From: Paracoccus seriniphilus
GTDB taxonomy: Bacteria > Pseudomonadota > Alphaproteobacteria > Rhodobacterales > Rhodobacteraceae
Length of the DNA: 64,000 nt
NCBI RefSeq assembly: GCF_028553745.1
Contig: NZ_CP067129.1
Location: 354,501 to 418,500, forward strand
Direction of reading: 5' to 3'
In this document: positions 11,985-20,527 of the stretch, in pieces
How the letters are laid out: each line of letters begins with the position of its first letter
Numbering within the stretch: the first letter of the stretch is position 1
The notes under the pieces: model-generated
The model's input: the letters and a program-made list of their open reading frames with translations, nothing else
Database searches by the model: none
What the model was told of the DNA's origin: nothing
Translations under genes and position numbers: made by a program

Positions 11985-12665
11985 ATGGACGACAGACTGA
12001 TCGTGGCACTGGATGTGCCCAACGCATTGGCCGGGCTGGAGCTTGCGCGCAAGCTGGGCGACGAGGTCGGTTTCTACAAGATCGGGCTGGGCATGCTGAC
12101 CGGGGGCGGTCTGGCGCTTGCGAACGAGCTGAAGCAGGAGCATGGCAAGCGCATCTTTCTGGACATGAAGCTGTTCGATATCGGCGCCACGGTCGAGGCT
12201 GCAGTGCGCGGACTGGCGCAATATGATCTCGATTTCCTGACCGTGCATGGCGATCCCCACGTCGTGCGCGCCGCGAAACAGGGTGCGGCGGGCAGCAATC
12301 TGAAGATTCTCGGGGTGACGATCCTGACATCGCTGGAACGCGCAGATCTGGATGACGGGCTGATGCAGGCAGGTGATCTGCATGAACTGACCGTTGAACG
12401 GGCCTCGCGGGCCTTCGAGGCCGGAGCCGACGGAATCATCTGTTCACCTCGCGAAGCCGCTGCGATTCGCGCCTTGCCCAATGCCGGGCTTATCGTGACG
12501 CCCGGCGTGCGTCCGGCAGGGGCGGCTCTGGGCGATCAGAAGCGGGTGGAAACACCGGCCAGCGCGATTCGCGCAGGTGCCGATCATATCGTGGTGGGCC
12601 GTCCGGTCTGGCAGGCAGAGGATCCGCAGGGCGCGGCGCGCGCCATTCTGTCAGAGTTGCCCTGA
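11985..12665 (+). CDS. pyrF: orotidine 5'-phosphate decarboxylase
   Basis: 226-aa enzyme for the last step of UMP synthesis, OMP to UMP plus CO2. Signature residues D60-x-K62 and D65 are in FLDMKLFDIG; K32 lies in FYKIG, and the phosphate-binding end is VTPGVRP and ADHIVVGRPVW. The frame is open back to 11901, but GGAGG at 11975-11979 fits the ATG at 11985 and the family N terminus (DRLIVALDV) begins there. It diverges from clpB; no gene overlaps follow. Confidence 0.97.
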   Translation: MDDRLIVALDVPNALAGLELARKLGDEVGFYKIGLGMLTGGGLALANELKQEHGKRIFLDMKLFDIGATVEAAVRGLAQYDLDFLTVHGDPHVVRAAKQGAAGSNLKILGVTILTSLERADLDDGLMQAGDLHELTVERASRAFEAGADGIICSPREAAAIRALPNAGLIVTPGVRPAGAALGDQKRVETPASAIRAGADHIVVGRPVWQAEDPQGAARAILSELP

Positions 12666-12711
12666 ATTCTTCAAGGGCCGGCGAGGGGGCGGGACTCTGC
12701 AGCGGGATTTT

Positions 12712-13623
12712 CTATTCCGCTGCGATTCCAGTCGCATGGCCGGCATCGTCAATGCCCAATGAGGCCAGCCCGCTCACGACGCGCGACATGCGCATGGCGA
12801 ACTGGTCGAAATCCGGGCGCGGCGCGATATCGACCTCGTCCATGTAGAGCGAGCGGTCGATTTCCAGCTGCACCACGTGGATGTTCTTTCCCGGTCGTCC
12901 GTATGCGGTGCAGATATAGGCGCCCGAGAAGGGCGAATTGCGTCGAATCGTCCAGCCTTCGGCCGCGATCGCATCACAGACCGCATTCGAAATGCGCGCC
13001 GAGGCTGACAGCCCGTGACGGTTGCCCAGAACCATGTCGGGGCGGCGTCCCTGCAAATGTGTCAGCGCATCATGGGGCATGGAATGCATGTCAATCAGGA
13101 TCGCCTGACCGAAACGGGCGCGGGCTTCACCGATCAGCGCCGTCAGCGCCTGATGATAGGGACGCCAATAGGCATTGATTCGGCGTTCGGCCTCTTCCCG
13201 TGACATCGGGCTGTCGTGAATCGCGCGGCCCTTCGAGACGACTCGGGGAATCACGCCCAGACCGGCCAGCGTTCTTTGATTCAGCGGATGACGCGGCACG
13301 TCGCGCACCAGCACCGGATCGATTTCGTCGCTGCCACGGTTCAGGTCGACGATGCAGCGCGGCACCCGGGTGGTCAGGGAAACCGCCCCTGCGACCGGTG
13401 CATCCTTGATCAGATGATCCACGAAAGCGTCTTCGGATGAGCGCAGAATCTTCATCGGAAGCCGCGTTTCCCTTTGAAACCATTCGGGATAATCGCGTCC
13501 CGAATGCGGAGACGCGAAGATGACGCCGCTTTTCCAGCGGTCGGGGCGGATGATCTGAATTGGCAAGTCAGGCGAAGTCAAAAGCGGGACCCAGGCGAGC
13601 TCAGGATAATCTTTTATAGTCAT
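12712..13623 (-). CDS. N-formylglutamate amidohydrolase family protein
   Basis: Predicted 303-aa metal-dependent hydrolase of the FGase (HutG-like) family, which frees glutamate from N-formylglutamate at the end of the five-step histidine degradation path. Visible family blocks are ASPHSGRDYP (about residues 40-49, metal-binding), PRCIVDLNRG, a ILIDMHSMPH metal/catalytic block, and RNSPFSGAYI with a later VQLEIDRSLYMDE. The start is uncertain: the ATG at 13623 has no good ribosome-binding site, and a GTG at 13698 preceded by AGGGA is in frame but would overlap the tRNA promoter. No other hut genes are here, so the true substrate may be another N-formyl or N-acyl amino acid. Confidence 0.85.
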   Translation of the reverse strand: MTIKDYPELAWVPLLTSPDLPIQIIRPDRWKSGVIFASPHSGRDYPEWFQRETRLPMKILRSSEDAFVDHLIKDAPVAGAVSLTTRVPRCIVDLNRGSDEIDPVLVRDVPRHPLNQRTLAGLGVIPRVVSKGRAIHDSPMSREEAERRINAYWRPYHQALTALIGEARARFGQAILIDMHSMPHDALTHLQGRRPDMVLGNRHGLSASARISNAVCDAIAAEGWTIRRNSPFSGAYICTAYGRPGKNIHVVQLEIDRSLYMDEVDIAPRPDFDQFAMRMSRVVSGLASLGIDDAGHATGIAAE

Positions 13624-13646
13624 AAAGATTGTTGTGCGGATAGGTC

Positions 13647-13675
13647 TTGAAACCTCTGAATGACGTCTGTATAGA
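13647..13675 (+). promoter_or_regulatory. sigma-70 promoter of tRNA-Val
   Basis: TTGAAA (13647-13652), 17-base spacer, TATAGA (13670-13675), one and two mismatches from the housekeeping consensus at optimal spacing. It lies about 66 bp upstream of the mature tRNA 5' end and points at it. Confidence 0.8.
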
Positions 13676-13741
13676 CACGCGGACCGACGGGGTTTCACCG
13701 TTGCTTTCCCTACGGAAGGCGCAGCGAAACACCAAAGGCAA

Positions 13742-13816
13742 GGGCGGTTAGCTCAGCGGTAGAGCACTACGTTGACATCGTAGTGGCCACTGGTTCGATC
13801 CCAGTACCGCCCACCA
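13742..13816 (+). tRNA. tRNA-Val (GAC)
   Basis: 75-nt cloverleaf with encoded CCA. Acceptor stem GGGCGGT pairs with ACCGCCC (13806-13812), followed by discriminator A and CCA. The anticodon arm CACTAC-TTGACAT-GTAGTG style stem carries anticodon GAC, and the T arm contains GGTTCGATCCC. It has its own promoter upstream and is followed closely by the L36 gene. Confidence 0.97.
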
Positions 13817-13899
13817 TTTATTTCGCCGCCCCCGGCTTCGGCGTCGGGGGTATTCGTTTTCCAGGCGGCTGCGATGCGCCGCGACGATGGAGAAGACCG

Positions 13900-14025
13900 A
13901 TGAAGGTTCGCAACTCGCTCCGCTCGCTCAAGAGCCGGCACCGCGACTGCCAAGTCGTGCGCCGCAAGGGCCGCATTTATGTGATCAACAAGACCAACCG
14001 TCGTTTCAAGGCTCGTCAGGGCTGA
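13900..14025 (+). CDS. rpmJ: 50S ribosomal protein L36, zinc-free type
   Basis: 41-aa ribosomal protein of the large subunit. It begins [20 protein letters not shown] and has a single cysteine, so the four-ligand zinc ribbon of C-plus L36 is missing. This C-minus form is the usual one in alphaproteobacteria. A GGAGAAG site precedes the ATG at 13900. It lies 83 bp after tRNA-Val, may share its transcript, and ends before a clear intrinsic terminator. Confidence 0.95.
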   Translation: MKVRNSLRSLKSRHRDCQVVRRKGRIYVINKTNRRFKARQG

Positions 14026-14058
14026 TGTGACGTCGCGATCACTGCGAAAACGAAACGA

Positions 14059-14081
14059 CCCGCCTTCTTGGCGGGTTTTTT
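14059..14081 (+). terminator. intrinsic terminator of rpmJ
   Basis: Perfect 6-bp stem CCCGCC/GGCGGG with a TTCTT loop followed by six T. It ends the tRNA-Val/rpmJ unit. Confidence 0.92.
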
Positions 14082-14082
14082 C

Positions 14083-14601
14083 ATGGATGATAGCCCGATG
14101 ATCACCCGCAGACATGAGGACGGCGATCAGAGATCCTCGGCGGTCTTTTCGGACTGTCTGACCTATCGCTATGCGCTGACGCGCGAATGGGGCAGTGGCA
14201 GGCGCATTGCCTTCGTGATGCTGAATCCCTCGACTGCGGATGAACAGCGCAATGACCCGACCATCGAGCGTTGCGAGCGCCGCGCCCGACGGCTTGGCTT
14301 TGGCGCCATGCGAATCGTCAATCTCTTCGCCTATCGGGCCACCGATCCGCGCGATCTCAAGCGGGCTGCGGCGCCGGTCGGCGCGCTGAACGACCGGATG
14401 CTGGTCGAGGCCGCGCAATGGGCCGACCAGGTCCTTTGCGCCTGGGGTGTGCATGGAAACCACATGGCGCGGGATCGTGCGGTCCTGCCGCTGTTGCGAG
14501 AGAATACGACCGAGCTGTTCCACCTGGGGCTGACGCAGGCGGGCCTGCCGCGACACCCGCTTTATGTCAGCTATGCCACCGTCCTGATCCCGTGGCGTTA
14601 A
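14083..14601 (+). CDS. DUF1643 domain-containing protein
   Basis: About 172 aa. The block IAFVMLNPSTADEQRNDPT followed by RRARRLGFGAMRIVNLFAYRATDP is the hallmark of the DUF1643 family, found widely in bacteria and phages and of unknown biochemical role. A later AWGVHGNH is also conserved. The start is uncertain: ATGs at 14068, 14083 and 14098 are in frame, none with a strong ribosome-binding site, and the first lies within the rpmJ terminator. Its stop codon forms part of a CtrA-like box. Confidence 0.82.
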   Translation: MDDSPMITRRHEDGDQRSSAVFSDCLTYRYALTREWGSGRRIAFVMLNPSTADEQRNDPTIERCERRARRLGFGAMRIVNLFAYRATDPRDLKRAAAPVGALNDRMLVEAAQWADQVLCAWGVHGNHMARDRAVLPLLRENTTELFHLGLTQAGLPRHPLYVSYATVLIPWR

Positions 14602-14612
14602 CCTTTTATTAA
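14598..14612 (+). promoter_or_regulatory. CtrA-type binding site (TTAA-N7-TTAA)
   Basis: TTAA at 14598-14601, seven bases, TTAA at 14609-14612: an exact match to the full CtrA box of alphaproteobacteria. It lies about 80 bp upstream of the RTX gene ATG, and its 5' half includes the stop codon of the preceding gene. Regulation by CtrA is inferred from the motif only. Confidence 0.6.
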
Positions 14613-14691
14613 GAAACGGTTTAGCTGGCGGCCTTTGACGCAGCTATACTTGCCCGAGAACGAATGTCTTGGTCACGTTACGGGTTGTGAA

Positions 14692-15693
14692 ATGTTTCTG
14701 CTTGCCAGTTTGATGGGGCTGCTGATGGCAGGGATGACCATTGATGTGGCCTCTGACACCGGAAAATCCGAAGATCCCGAGGATGATCCGGATGATCTGA
14801 AAGGTGACCCGGCCGGTGACGATGCGCTTCTGCCACCCTATATGCCCGATCCTGACGAATTTGAAACTGATGCGACCGACCCGATTGCCGGGAACGCGCC
14901 GGAAGAATCCACGTCCTCGCGAGTCCCCGGCAATACAGGCGCGACGCTGGACGGCGGGCATCAGGACGATCTTCTCATGGGCGCCGAGGGCGACGACCTG
15001 ATCCGTGGCTTCGAGGGGGCGGATGATCTGCGCGGCGGGCAGGGCGACGATACGATCCGCGCCGGGGCCGGTGATGACTGGGTGCAGGGCGACGGCAATT
15101 ATGGCGCGGGCGGCAACGACCGGCTCCTTGGCGGATCGGGAGATGATTCGCTGGCCGGCCAGGGCGGCGACGACCTGCTGAAAGGCGGCAGAGGGCATGA
15201 CACCCTGCTGGGAGGCCAAGGGGATGATTCGCTTCATGGCGGGGCGGGCAATGACTGGCTGTCCGGCCATGACGGGAATGATCTGCTGGTCTCGGGCGGA
15301 GGTGCGGATGATCTGGACGGCGGGAATGGCGATGACATCCTGATCGGCGCGGATGATCGGGAAACGGTCTGGATGCATGGCGGCGATGGCGACGATAGGT
15401 TGCTGCCCGGTGCGGGCGATTTCGCCGAGGGTCTGGCCGGTGCGGATACATTCCTGCTGCAGCCGGATGAGGCGGATGAGGCGGATCTGCCCGTCATCGC
15501 CGATTATGACGCGACCCGGGACGTGATCCACCTGCATTTGCCCAGGGGCATGTCAGAGGATGTTCTGGTCGCGCTGCGGCAGGATCGGGATGGCAGCACC
15601 CTGATCCGGCTGAATGGCCGGCCGATCGCCCGACTGTTGCAGGCCGAGGATCTGAACGTCGAGGATATCGTCATCCTTCCCTACCGGGGATGA
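14692..15693 (+). CDS. RTX-type calcium-binding protein, probable type I secretion substrate
   Basis: About 333 aa from the ATG at 14692; a TTG at 14635 is an alternative. It begins with a short hydrophobic stretch ([14 protein letters not shown]), then an acidic linker rich in D, E and P (about residues 20-75), then roughly a dozen GGxGxDxLx nonapeptide repeats (about 88-220) that fold as a Ca2+-binding parallel beta roll. The C-terminal domain with [16 protein letters not shown] resembles the end of RTX proteins exported by type I ABC systems. No hlyB/hlyD/tolC-type genes or enzymatic domain are present nearby, so its role (surface, adhesion, structural) is unknown. A CtrA-like box upstream suggests co-control with motility. 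Confidence 0.85.
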   Translation: MFLLASLMGLLMAGMTIDVASDTGKSEDPEDDPDDLKGDPAGDDALLPPYMPDPDEFETDATDPIAGNAPEESTSSRVPGNTGATLDGGHQDDLLMGAEGDDLIRGFEGADDLRGGQGDDTIRAGAGDDWVQGDGNYGAGGNDRLLGGSGDDSLAGQGGDDLLKGGRGHDTLLGGQGDDSLHGGAGNDWLSGHDGNDLLVSGGGADDLDGGNGDDILIGADDRETVWMHGGDGDDRLLPGAGDFAEGLAGADTFLLQPDEADEADLPVIADYDATRDVIHLHLPRGMSEDVLVALRQDRDGSTLIRLNGRPIARLLQAEDLNVEDIVILPYRG

Positions 15694-15707
15694 CAGGCAT
15701 CCTGTCA
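15691..15707 (+). terminator. hairpin at the end of the RTX gene
   Basis: Perfect 7-bp stem TGACAGG/CCTGTCA with a 3-base loop that begins at the stop codon itself. There is no T-run, so it may be a weak or Rho-aided terminator or an mRNA 3' stabiliser. Confidence 0.4.
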
Positions 15708-15855
15708 GGCATGGTTGCGCAAAAGGGCTTTCAATCCTGCGCGATCTCGGCTAAACGCCCGCATCCACCCTGCACGTCTGCGGGGGGCTGATTTGGGCCG
15801 GTTCTGGACGACATCCCGGGCTTGGCTTTCACAATTTTTCCGATAGGAGACATTG

Positions 15856-16125
15856 ATGTCGATCACTGTTGAAGAAAAGAACCGGATCATCAAGGAATTC
15901 GGTACCAAGGAAGGCGATACCGGCTCGCCCGAAGTGCAGGTTGCGATCCTGTCCTCGCGCATCGCGACGCTGACCGAGCACTTCAAGACGCACAAGAAAG
16001 ACAACCACTCGCGTCGTGGTCTGTTGATGATGGTTGCTCAGCGCCGCAAGCTGCTGGACTACCTGAAGAAAAAAGAAGAAGCGCGTTACACCGCGCTGAT
16101 CGCCAAGCTGGGCCTGCGCCGCTAA
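15856..16125 (+). CDS. rpsO: 30S ribosomal protein S15
   Basis: 89-aa primary 16S rRNA-binding protein of the small subunit. Conserved blocks are [17 protein letters not shown] (about 14-30), [19 protein letters not shown] and [14 protein letters not shown] at 15845-15849 precedes the ATG at 15856; the TTG one codon earlier is less likely. rpsO followed by pnp is a very widely conserved order, here separated by an intrinsic terminator and a 225-bp leader. Confidence 0.98.
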   Translation: MSITVEEKNRIIKEFGTKEGDTGSPEVQVAILSSRIATLTEHFKTHKKDNHSRRGLLMMVAQRRKLLDYLKKKEEARYTALIAKLGLRR

Positions 16126-16148
16126 GCCTTGTCGATTGTCTGATTGGA

Positions 16149-16177
16149 ACGCCCGTGGCCCAGGCCGCGGGCGTTTT
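16149..16177 (+). terminator. intrinsic terminator of rpsO
   Basis: GC-rich stem ACGCCCG-GGCC / GGCC-CGGGCGT with one mispair on the way and a run of four T. It sits 23 bp after the rpsO stop and probably lets part of the transcripts through into pnp. Confidence 0.85.
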
Positions 16178-16331
16178 CATATGTGTTGCAGGATCTGGTG
16201 CAGGGCTTCCCCTGGCGGGTTTTGCTGTGGGACTGTGGTTTTGCTGCACTTCCCAACTGTCATGTTTTCCTGTATTCGCCCACAATCTGAGACGTGACGC
16301 CCGGCCCCGGGGCTACGCAAAGGATCGGGGC

Positions 16332-16381
16332 GGCGGCAATGGGGCCGCCATTGGACATGGGTACCACCGAAAGGGTCGGTG
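16332..16381 (+). promoter_or_regulatory. structured leader of pnp
   Basis: Two hairpins shortly before pnp: GGCGGC/GCCGCC (16332-16337 and 16344-16349) and CACCGA/TCGGTG (16365-16370 and 16376-16381). In enterobacteria PNPase controls its own mRNA through an RNase III-cut leader stem; a similar role here is only an inference from position. The AGAGGAAAT ribosome-binding site follows the second stem. Confidence 0.35.
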
Positions 16382-16402
16382 TGATGCCCGAGAGGAAATC
16401 AG

Positions 16403-18547
16403 ATGTTTGATGAAGTGAAGAAATCAATCCAGTGGGGTCAGGAAACCCTGACACTGGAAACGGGCAAAGTTGCCCGTCAGGCCGATGGCACGGTGATTGC
16501 CACGCTGGGGGAAACCAGTGTCATGGCCAACGTGACCTTCGCCAAGGAACCGAAGCCGGGGCAGGATTTTTTCCCGCTGACGGTTCACTATCAGGAAAAA
16601 TACTATGCTGCCGGCAAAGTGCCGGGCGGCTTCTTCAAGCGCGAAGCGCGCCCGACCGAAAAAGAAACGCTGACGGCCCGTCTGATCGACCGCCCGATCC
16701 GCCCGCTGTTCGCCCCCGGCTTCAAGCATGAAGTCCTGGTAATGTGCACGGTGCTGAGCCACGATCTGGTCAATGATCCCGACATGGTTGCGATGATCGC
16801 CGCTTCGGCGGCGCTGACCATTTCCGGCGTGCCCTTCATGGGGCCGATCGCCGCGGCTCGCGTGGGCTATGCCAATGGCGAATATGTGCTGAACCCCGAA
16901 GTTCAGGACATGGACCAGCTGCGCAACAACCCCGAACAGCGTCTGGACCTGGTTGTCGCCGGCACCAAGGACGCCGTGATGATGGTCGAATCGGAAGCCT
17001 ATGAGCTGTCCGAGGAAGAAATGCTGGGCGCGGTCAAGTTCGGCCACGAGCAGATCCAGCCGGTCATCGACCTGATCATTGATCTGGCCGAAGTTGCCGC
17101 CAAAGAGCCGTTCGACTTCCAGTCGCCCGACTACAGCGCACTTTATGCACGTGTGAAGGAACTGGGCGAGGCCGATATGCGCGCCGCCTATGGTATCCGC
17201 AACAAGAGCGAACGTCAGGACGCTGTTGCTGCCGCCAAGGACAAGGTGAAAGCCGCCCTTTCCGAAGAGGAACTGGCCGATCCGAATCTGGGTGCAGCGC
17301 TGAAAAAGCTGGAATCCGGCATTCTGCGTGGTGACATCATCAACGGTGGTGCGCGCATCGACGGTCGCGACACCAAGACGGTTCGTCCGATCGACAGCGA
17401 AGTCGGCTTCCTGCCGCGCACCCATGGTTCGGCGCTGTTCACGCGCGGTGAAACGCAGGCGCTGGTCGTGACCACGCTTGGCACCGGTGATGACGAACAG
17501 ATCATCGACGCGCTGCATGGCAACTTCCGTTCGAACTTCCTGCTGCATTACAACTTCCCGCCCTATTCGGTTGGTGAAGTTGGCCGCGTCGGTTCGCCCG
17601 GTCGTCGCGAAATCGGCCACGGCAAGCTGGCTTGGCGCGCCCTGCAGGCGGTTTTGCCGGCTGCGACCGATTTCCCCTATACCATCCGCGTTGTCTCCGA
17701 GATCACCGAATCCAACGGTTCCTCCTCGATGGCCTCGGTCTGCGGTGGTTCGCTGTCGATGATGGATGCGGGTGTTCCGCTGAAAGCACCGGTTGCCGGT
17801 GTCGCCATGGGTCTGATCCTGGAAGAAGACGGCAAATACGCCGTTCTGACCGATATCCTGGGTGACGAAGACCACCTGGGCGACATGGACTTCAAGGTTG
17901 CGGGTACCGAAAACGGCATCACCAGCCTGCAGATGGACATCAAGGTTGCCGGCATCACGCCCGAAATCATGCAGCAGGCATTGGCCCAGGCCAAGGACGG
18001 CCGGATGCATATCCTGGGTGAGATGAGCAAGGCCCTGACCGAAGGTCGCCGCGAATTCAGCGCCCATGCCCCGCGCATCGAGACGATGCAGATTCCGACC
18101 GACAAGATCCGTGAAGTGATCGGTTCGGGCGGCAAGGTCATCCGCGAAATCGTGGAAACCTCGGGTGCCAAGGTCGACATCAATGACGACGGCATCATCA
18201 AGATCGCTTCGGCAAATGGCGATTCGATCCAGAAGGCTTATGACATGATCTATTCGATCGTGGCCGAGCCTGAAGAAGGCCATATCTACACCGGCAAGGT
18301 CGTGAAACTGGTCGATTTCGGTGCCTTCGTGAACTTCTTCGGCAAGCGCGATGGTCTGGTTCACGTCAGCCAGATCGCAAATCGCCGTCTGGGGCATCCG
18401 TCCGAGGTGCTGCAGGAAGGTCAGGAAGTTAAGGTCAAACTGCTGGGCTTTGACGATCGCGGCAAGGTTCGCCTTGGCATGAAGATGGTCGATCAGGAAA
18501 CCGGTGAAGAAATCACCGAGAAGAAAGAAGAATCCAACGACGCGTGA
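16403..18547 (+). CDS. pnp: polyribonucleotide nucleotidyltransferase (PNPase)
   Basis: 714-aa phosphorolytic 3'-5' exoribonuclease and core of the RNA degradosome. Two RNase PH-like domains (about residues 5-220 and 310-540) flank a helical linker; the second carries the active-site region with [23 protein letters not shown] and [24 protein letters not shown] domain follows with GSGG at 574-577, then an S1 domain (about 625-695, [20 protein letters not shown]) that binds RNA. Length and order are normal. The ATG at 16403 has AGAGGAAA in front. It is followed by a perfect hairpin (18586-18612). Confidence 0.98.
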   Translation: MFDEVKKSIQWGQETLTLETGKVARQADGTVIATLGETSVMANVTFAKEPKPGQDFFPLTVHYQEKYYAAGKVPGGFFKREARPTEKETLTARLIDRPIRPLFAPGFKHEVLVMCTVLSHDLVNDPDMVAMIAASAALTISGVPFMGPIAAARVGYANGEYVLNPEVQDMDQLRNNPEQRLDLVVAGTKDAVMMVESEAYELSEEEMLGAVKFGHEQIQPVIDLIIDLAEVAAKEPFDFQSPDYSALYARVKELGEADMRAAYGIRNKSERQDAVAAAKDKVKAALSEEELADPNLGAALKKLESGILRGDIINGGARIDGRDTKTVRPIDSEVGFLPRTHGSALFTRGETQALVVTTLGTGDDEQIIDALHGNFRSNFLLHYNFPPYSVGEVGRVGSPGRREIGHGKLAWRALQAVLPAATDFPYTIRVVSEITESNGSSSMASVCGGSLSMMDAGVPLKAPVAGVAMGLILEEDGKYAVLTDILGDEDHLGDMDFKVAGTENGITSLQMDIKVAGITPEIMQQALAQAKDGRMHILGEMSKALTEGRREFSAHAPRIETMQIPTDKIREVIGSGGKVIREIVETSGAKVDINDDGIIKIASANGDSIQKAYDMIYSIVAEPEEGHIYTGKVVKLVDFGAFVNFFGKRDGLVHVSQIANRRLGHPSEVLQEGQEVKVKLLGFDDRGKVRLGMKMVDQETGEEITEKKEESNDA

Positions 18548-18585
18548 TCGCGCTTCGTCGAATTCGGAAACTCCTGTAAGATATG

Positions 18586-18612
18586 GACAGCCCCGGAAAT
18601 TCCGGGGCTGTC
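18586..18612 (+). terminator. hairpin terminator after pnp
   Basis: Almost perfect palindrome: GACAGCCCCGGAA opposed to TTCCGGGGCTGTC around a single central base. The T-run is poor (TCATCA), but the stem is long and GC-rich, 38 bp after the pnp stop. The small gap between the arms means the actual loop opens a few pairs. Confidence 0.75.
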
Positions 18613-18629
18613 ATCATGTCGGGGGTTCA

Positions 18630-19397
18630 TTGTTGTCGCGTCTGGGGTCTGAAGTTCTGCTGTCGGTCTTTGACCGGATCTACATTATCAATCTGGCACA
18701 TCGCGAAGATCGACGTGCCGAGATGCAAGAGCAGTTGAGCCGCATCGGTCTGGGTCTTGATCATCCGGCCGTGGTGCTGTTCCCGGCCAGCTTTCCCCCA
18801 GATGAGGGCAAGTTTCCGACCCGCGGAGCAAGGGGCTGTTTCGAAAGCCAGCTGGGTGTCCATCGGGCCATCGTGAAAGATGGAGCCCGCCGCGCCCTGA
18901 TGCTGGAGGATGATGCCGATTTCGCGCCGGATTTCCACGCCTTGCTGTCCGCAATGGCCGATGACCTGCGCAAGATCGACTGGGACATGTTCTATTCGGT
19001 CTCGCCACTGGAACCAGGCCCCGGCGACAGGGAAATTGGCGACCATTTGCTGCAGCTTTCGCCCGAACATACCTTTCCCCTGGCACATTTTGTCGGCTTC
19101 AGTGCAGCTTTTTCCCGGCGCGCGGTGCCCTACCTTGAAGAAATGCAGGCCCGACCAAATGGAGACCCCAAGGGTGGGCCCATGCATGTCGATGGCGCCT
19201 ATTGCTGGATGCGCGCCGCCTTTCCCGATCTGGTGGTTCTGGGCAGCCGCGCGCCGCTGGCGGTGCAAAGGTCCTCGCGCAGCGATATCGCCGAACTGAG
19301 GTTCTGGGACCGGCTTCCGGTCCTGCGGCAGCTGACGGCGGCGGCGCGGCGCTCTCCGGGCGTGCTGAGGTTTTTGCACTGGCTTCGCCGGCGCTAG
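18630..19397 (+). CDS. glycosyltransferase family 25 (LPS-biosynthesis type)
   Basis: About 255 aa. The N-terminal block VFDRIYIINLAHREDRRAEM is typical of GT25, whose members add galactose or other hexoses to lipooligosaccharide. ALMLEDDADF (about residues 90-100) is the DxD-like nucleotide-sugar/metal site, and MHVDGAYCWM is a second conserved block. No ATG lies near the family N terminus; a TTG at 18630 (or 18633) after a GGGGG stretch is the likely start. Its stop TAG shares the 4-bp palindrome CTAG with the stop of the convergent capsule-type gene. Confidence 0.85.
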   Translation: MLSRLGSEVLLSVFDRIYIINLAHREDRRAEMQEQLSRIGLGLDHPAVVLFPASFPPDEGKFPTRGARGCFESQLGVHRAIVKDGARRALMLEDDADFAPDFHALLSAMADDLRKIDWDMFYSVSPLEPGPGDREIGDHLLQLSPEHTFPLAHFVGFSAAFSRRAVPYLEEMQARPNGDPKGGPMHVDGAYCWMRAAFPDLVVLGSRAPLAVQRSSRSDIAELRFWDRLPVLRQLTAAARRSPGVLRFLHWLRRR

Positions 19398-20527
19398 AGG
19401 CTCCGGGCCAGATTCTGATGACGTTCGTGCCGTTCCAGCAAGGTCTCGACGGTGAACTTCCCGGCTTGCAGATCCCCTTCGGTGACGAAGAAATCGTTGA
19501 ACAGAAAGCTCATCAGATCATCCCGCGCCCTCTGGTCAAAGCCCAAACTGTCAGGATGTGACACCAGGGTGCCAAGCTCTTCGTCCGAACGGGCGATGGC
19601 GCTGCGTCCGGCCCCGCTGTAATAGCTGTCGCCCAGAACGATCACGGGTTTGTCGAAAAAGAAGGCTTCCAGCCCCATGGCCGAATTCACCGTGATCACG
19701 CCCTGTGACGCGGCCAGCTGGTCCAGCGAATTGGTGTCGCGGTCCAGCCGCAGTTTGGGGCTCAGATGCGGGGCGAGCAAATGGGCCAGATCGCCCGGCG
19801 CGTTGGGATGTGGCTTGATCCGCAGATGCCACCCATCGGGCAGCCTGGCGCTGGCCCGCGCCAGGGCAAGCACCAGCCGCGCCGGATCTGCGACCCAGCC
19901 GCCATCGGGCAGCATGTCGCGCGCGGCGTTCAGCTGAAAGGGGCAGAACAGGAAGGGGCCTTCGTCGCTCCATTCCTTGCGGGCATGTTGCGCCACCCGG
20001 TCCCGGCGTGGTGTGCGGGCAGCCAGGCTTTCCTTGAGATTGCGCCAATCGCGAAGGGGGCCGGCAGCCGCCCGCCAGCGCGCAAAGAATTCCGGATCGC
20101 GTGGGATCGAACTGCGCGCGTTGACGCCCATCCGGTCGATCTGGATCCAACCGGGCAGCGGGCCGCGTTCGAAATAGATGCAGGGCAGACCGGCGCTCTG
20201 CGCGGCAAGCGAGGCCAGCCCGGCCCGTCCCAGCAGGCCGCGCCAGAGGAAAAGAATGTCGATCTGCTCGTCGCGCAGTTTGCGTGCAAAGCGCGCGTGT
20301 CGGGCCGCCATCGACAGGCGCTTGACCTGCGACCATCCGGGCCGAAATTCATGCAGCGCGCACAGTCGCCCAGAGTCGCGCCATGATCTGCGCGAAAATG
20401 CACCGATGCGCGATTCCATCCTGATCGGCTGCGGCGCTGCACCATTCAGCAACAGCGATTGCATGATGCCATCGCAGAAGCTGTCCCTGGAAACCATATA
20501 GGCCGAGCGGTGGAGGCTGCGCTGCAT
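19394..20527 (-). CDS. capsule polysaccharide biosynthesis/export-type protein (KpsC/KpsS-like)
   Basis: 377 aa. The segment LRIKPHPNA followed by VITVNSAMGLEAFFFDKPVIVLGDSYYSGAG is characteristic of the capsule_synth family, which includes the beta-Kdo transferases KpsC and KpsS that build the capsule lipid linker. An upstream LPCIYFERGPLPGW block also fits. The ATG at 20527 overlaps the stop of the previous gene (TGATG), so the two are coupled. No kpsM/T/E/D export genes are in the window. It could act on capsule or on another surface glycan. Confidence 0.75.
   Translation of the reverse strand: MQRSLHRSAYMVSRDSFCDGIMQSLLLNGAAPQPIRMESRIGAFSRRSWRDSGRLCALHEFRPGWSQVKRLSMAARHARFARKLRDEQIDILFLWRGLLGRAGLASLAAQSAGLPCIYFERGPLPGWIQIDRMGVNARSSIPRDPEFFARWRAAAGPLRDWRNLKESLAARTPRRDRVAQHARKEWSDEGPFLFCPFQLNAARDMLPDGGWVADPARLVLALARASARLPDGWHLRIKPHPNAPGDLAHLLAPHLSPKLRLDRDTNSLDQLAASQGVITVNSAMGLEAFFFDKPVIVLGDSYYSGAGRSAIARSDEELGTLVSHPDSLGFDQRARDDLMSFLFNDFFVTEGDLQAGKFTVETLLERHERHQNLARSL

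Noticed and set aside
14935..15350. Tandem-like DNA repeats resembling a CRISPR or minisatellite
   Set aside because: The periodicity comes from the GGxGxDxLx codons of the RTX protein; spacing and unit sequence vary at DNA level and there are no constant repeats with unique spacers.
16424..18397. Open frame of over 650 codons antisense to pnp
   Set aside because: It mirrors a codon-biased, GC-rich gene; the encoded chain is H/D/R-rich with no recognisable domain, while pnp on the other strand is certain.
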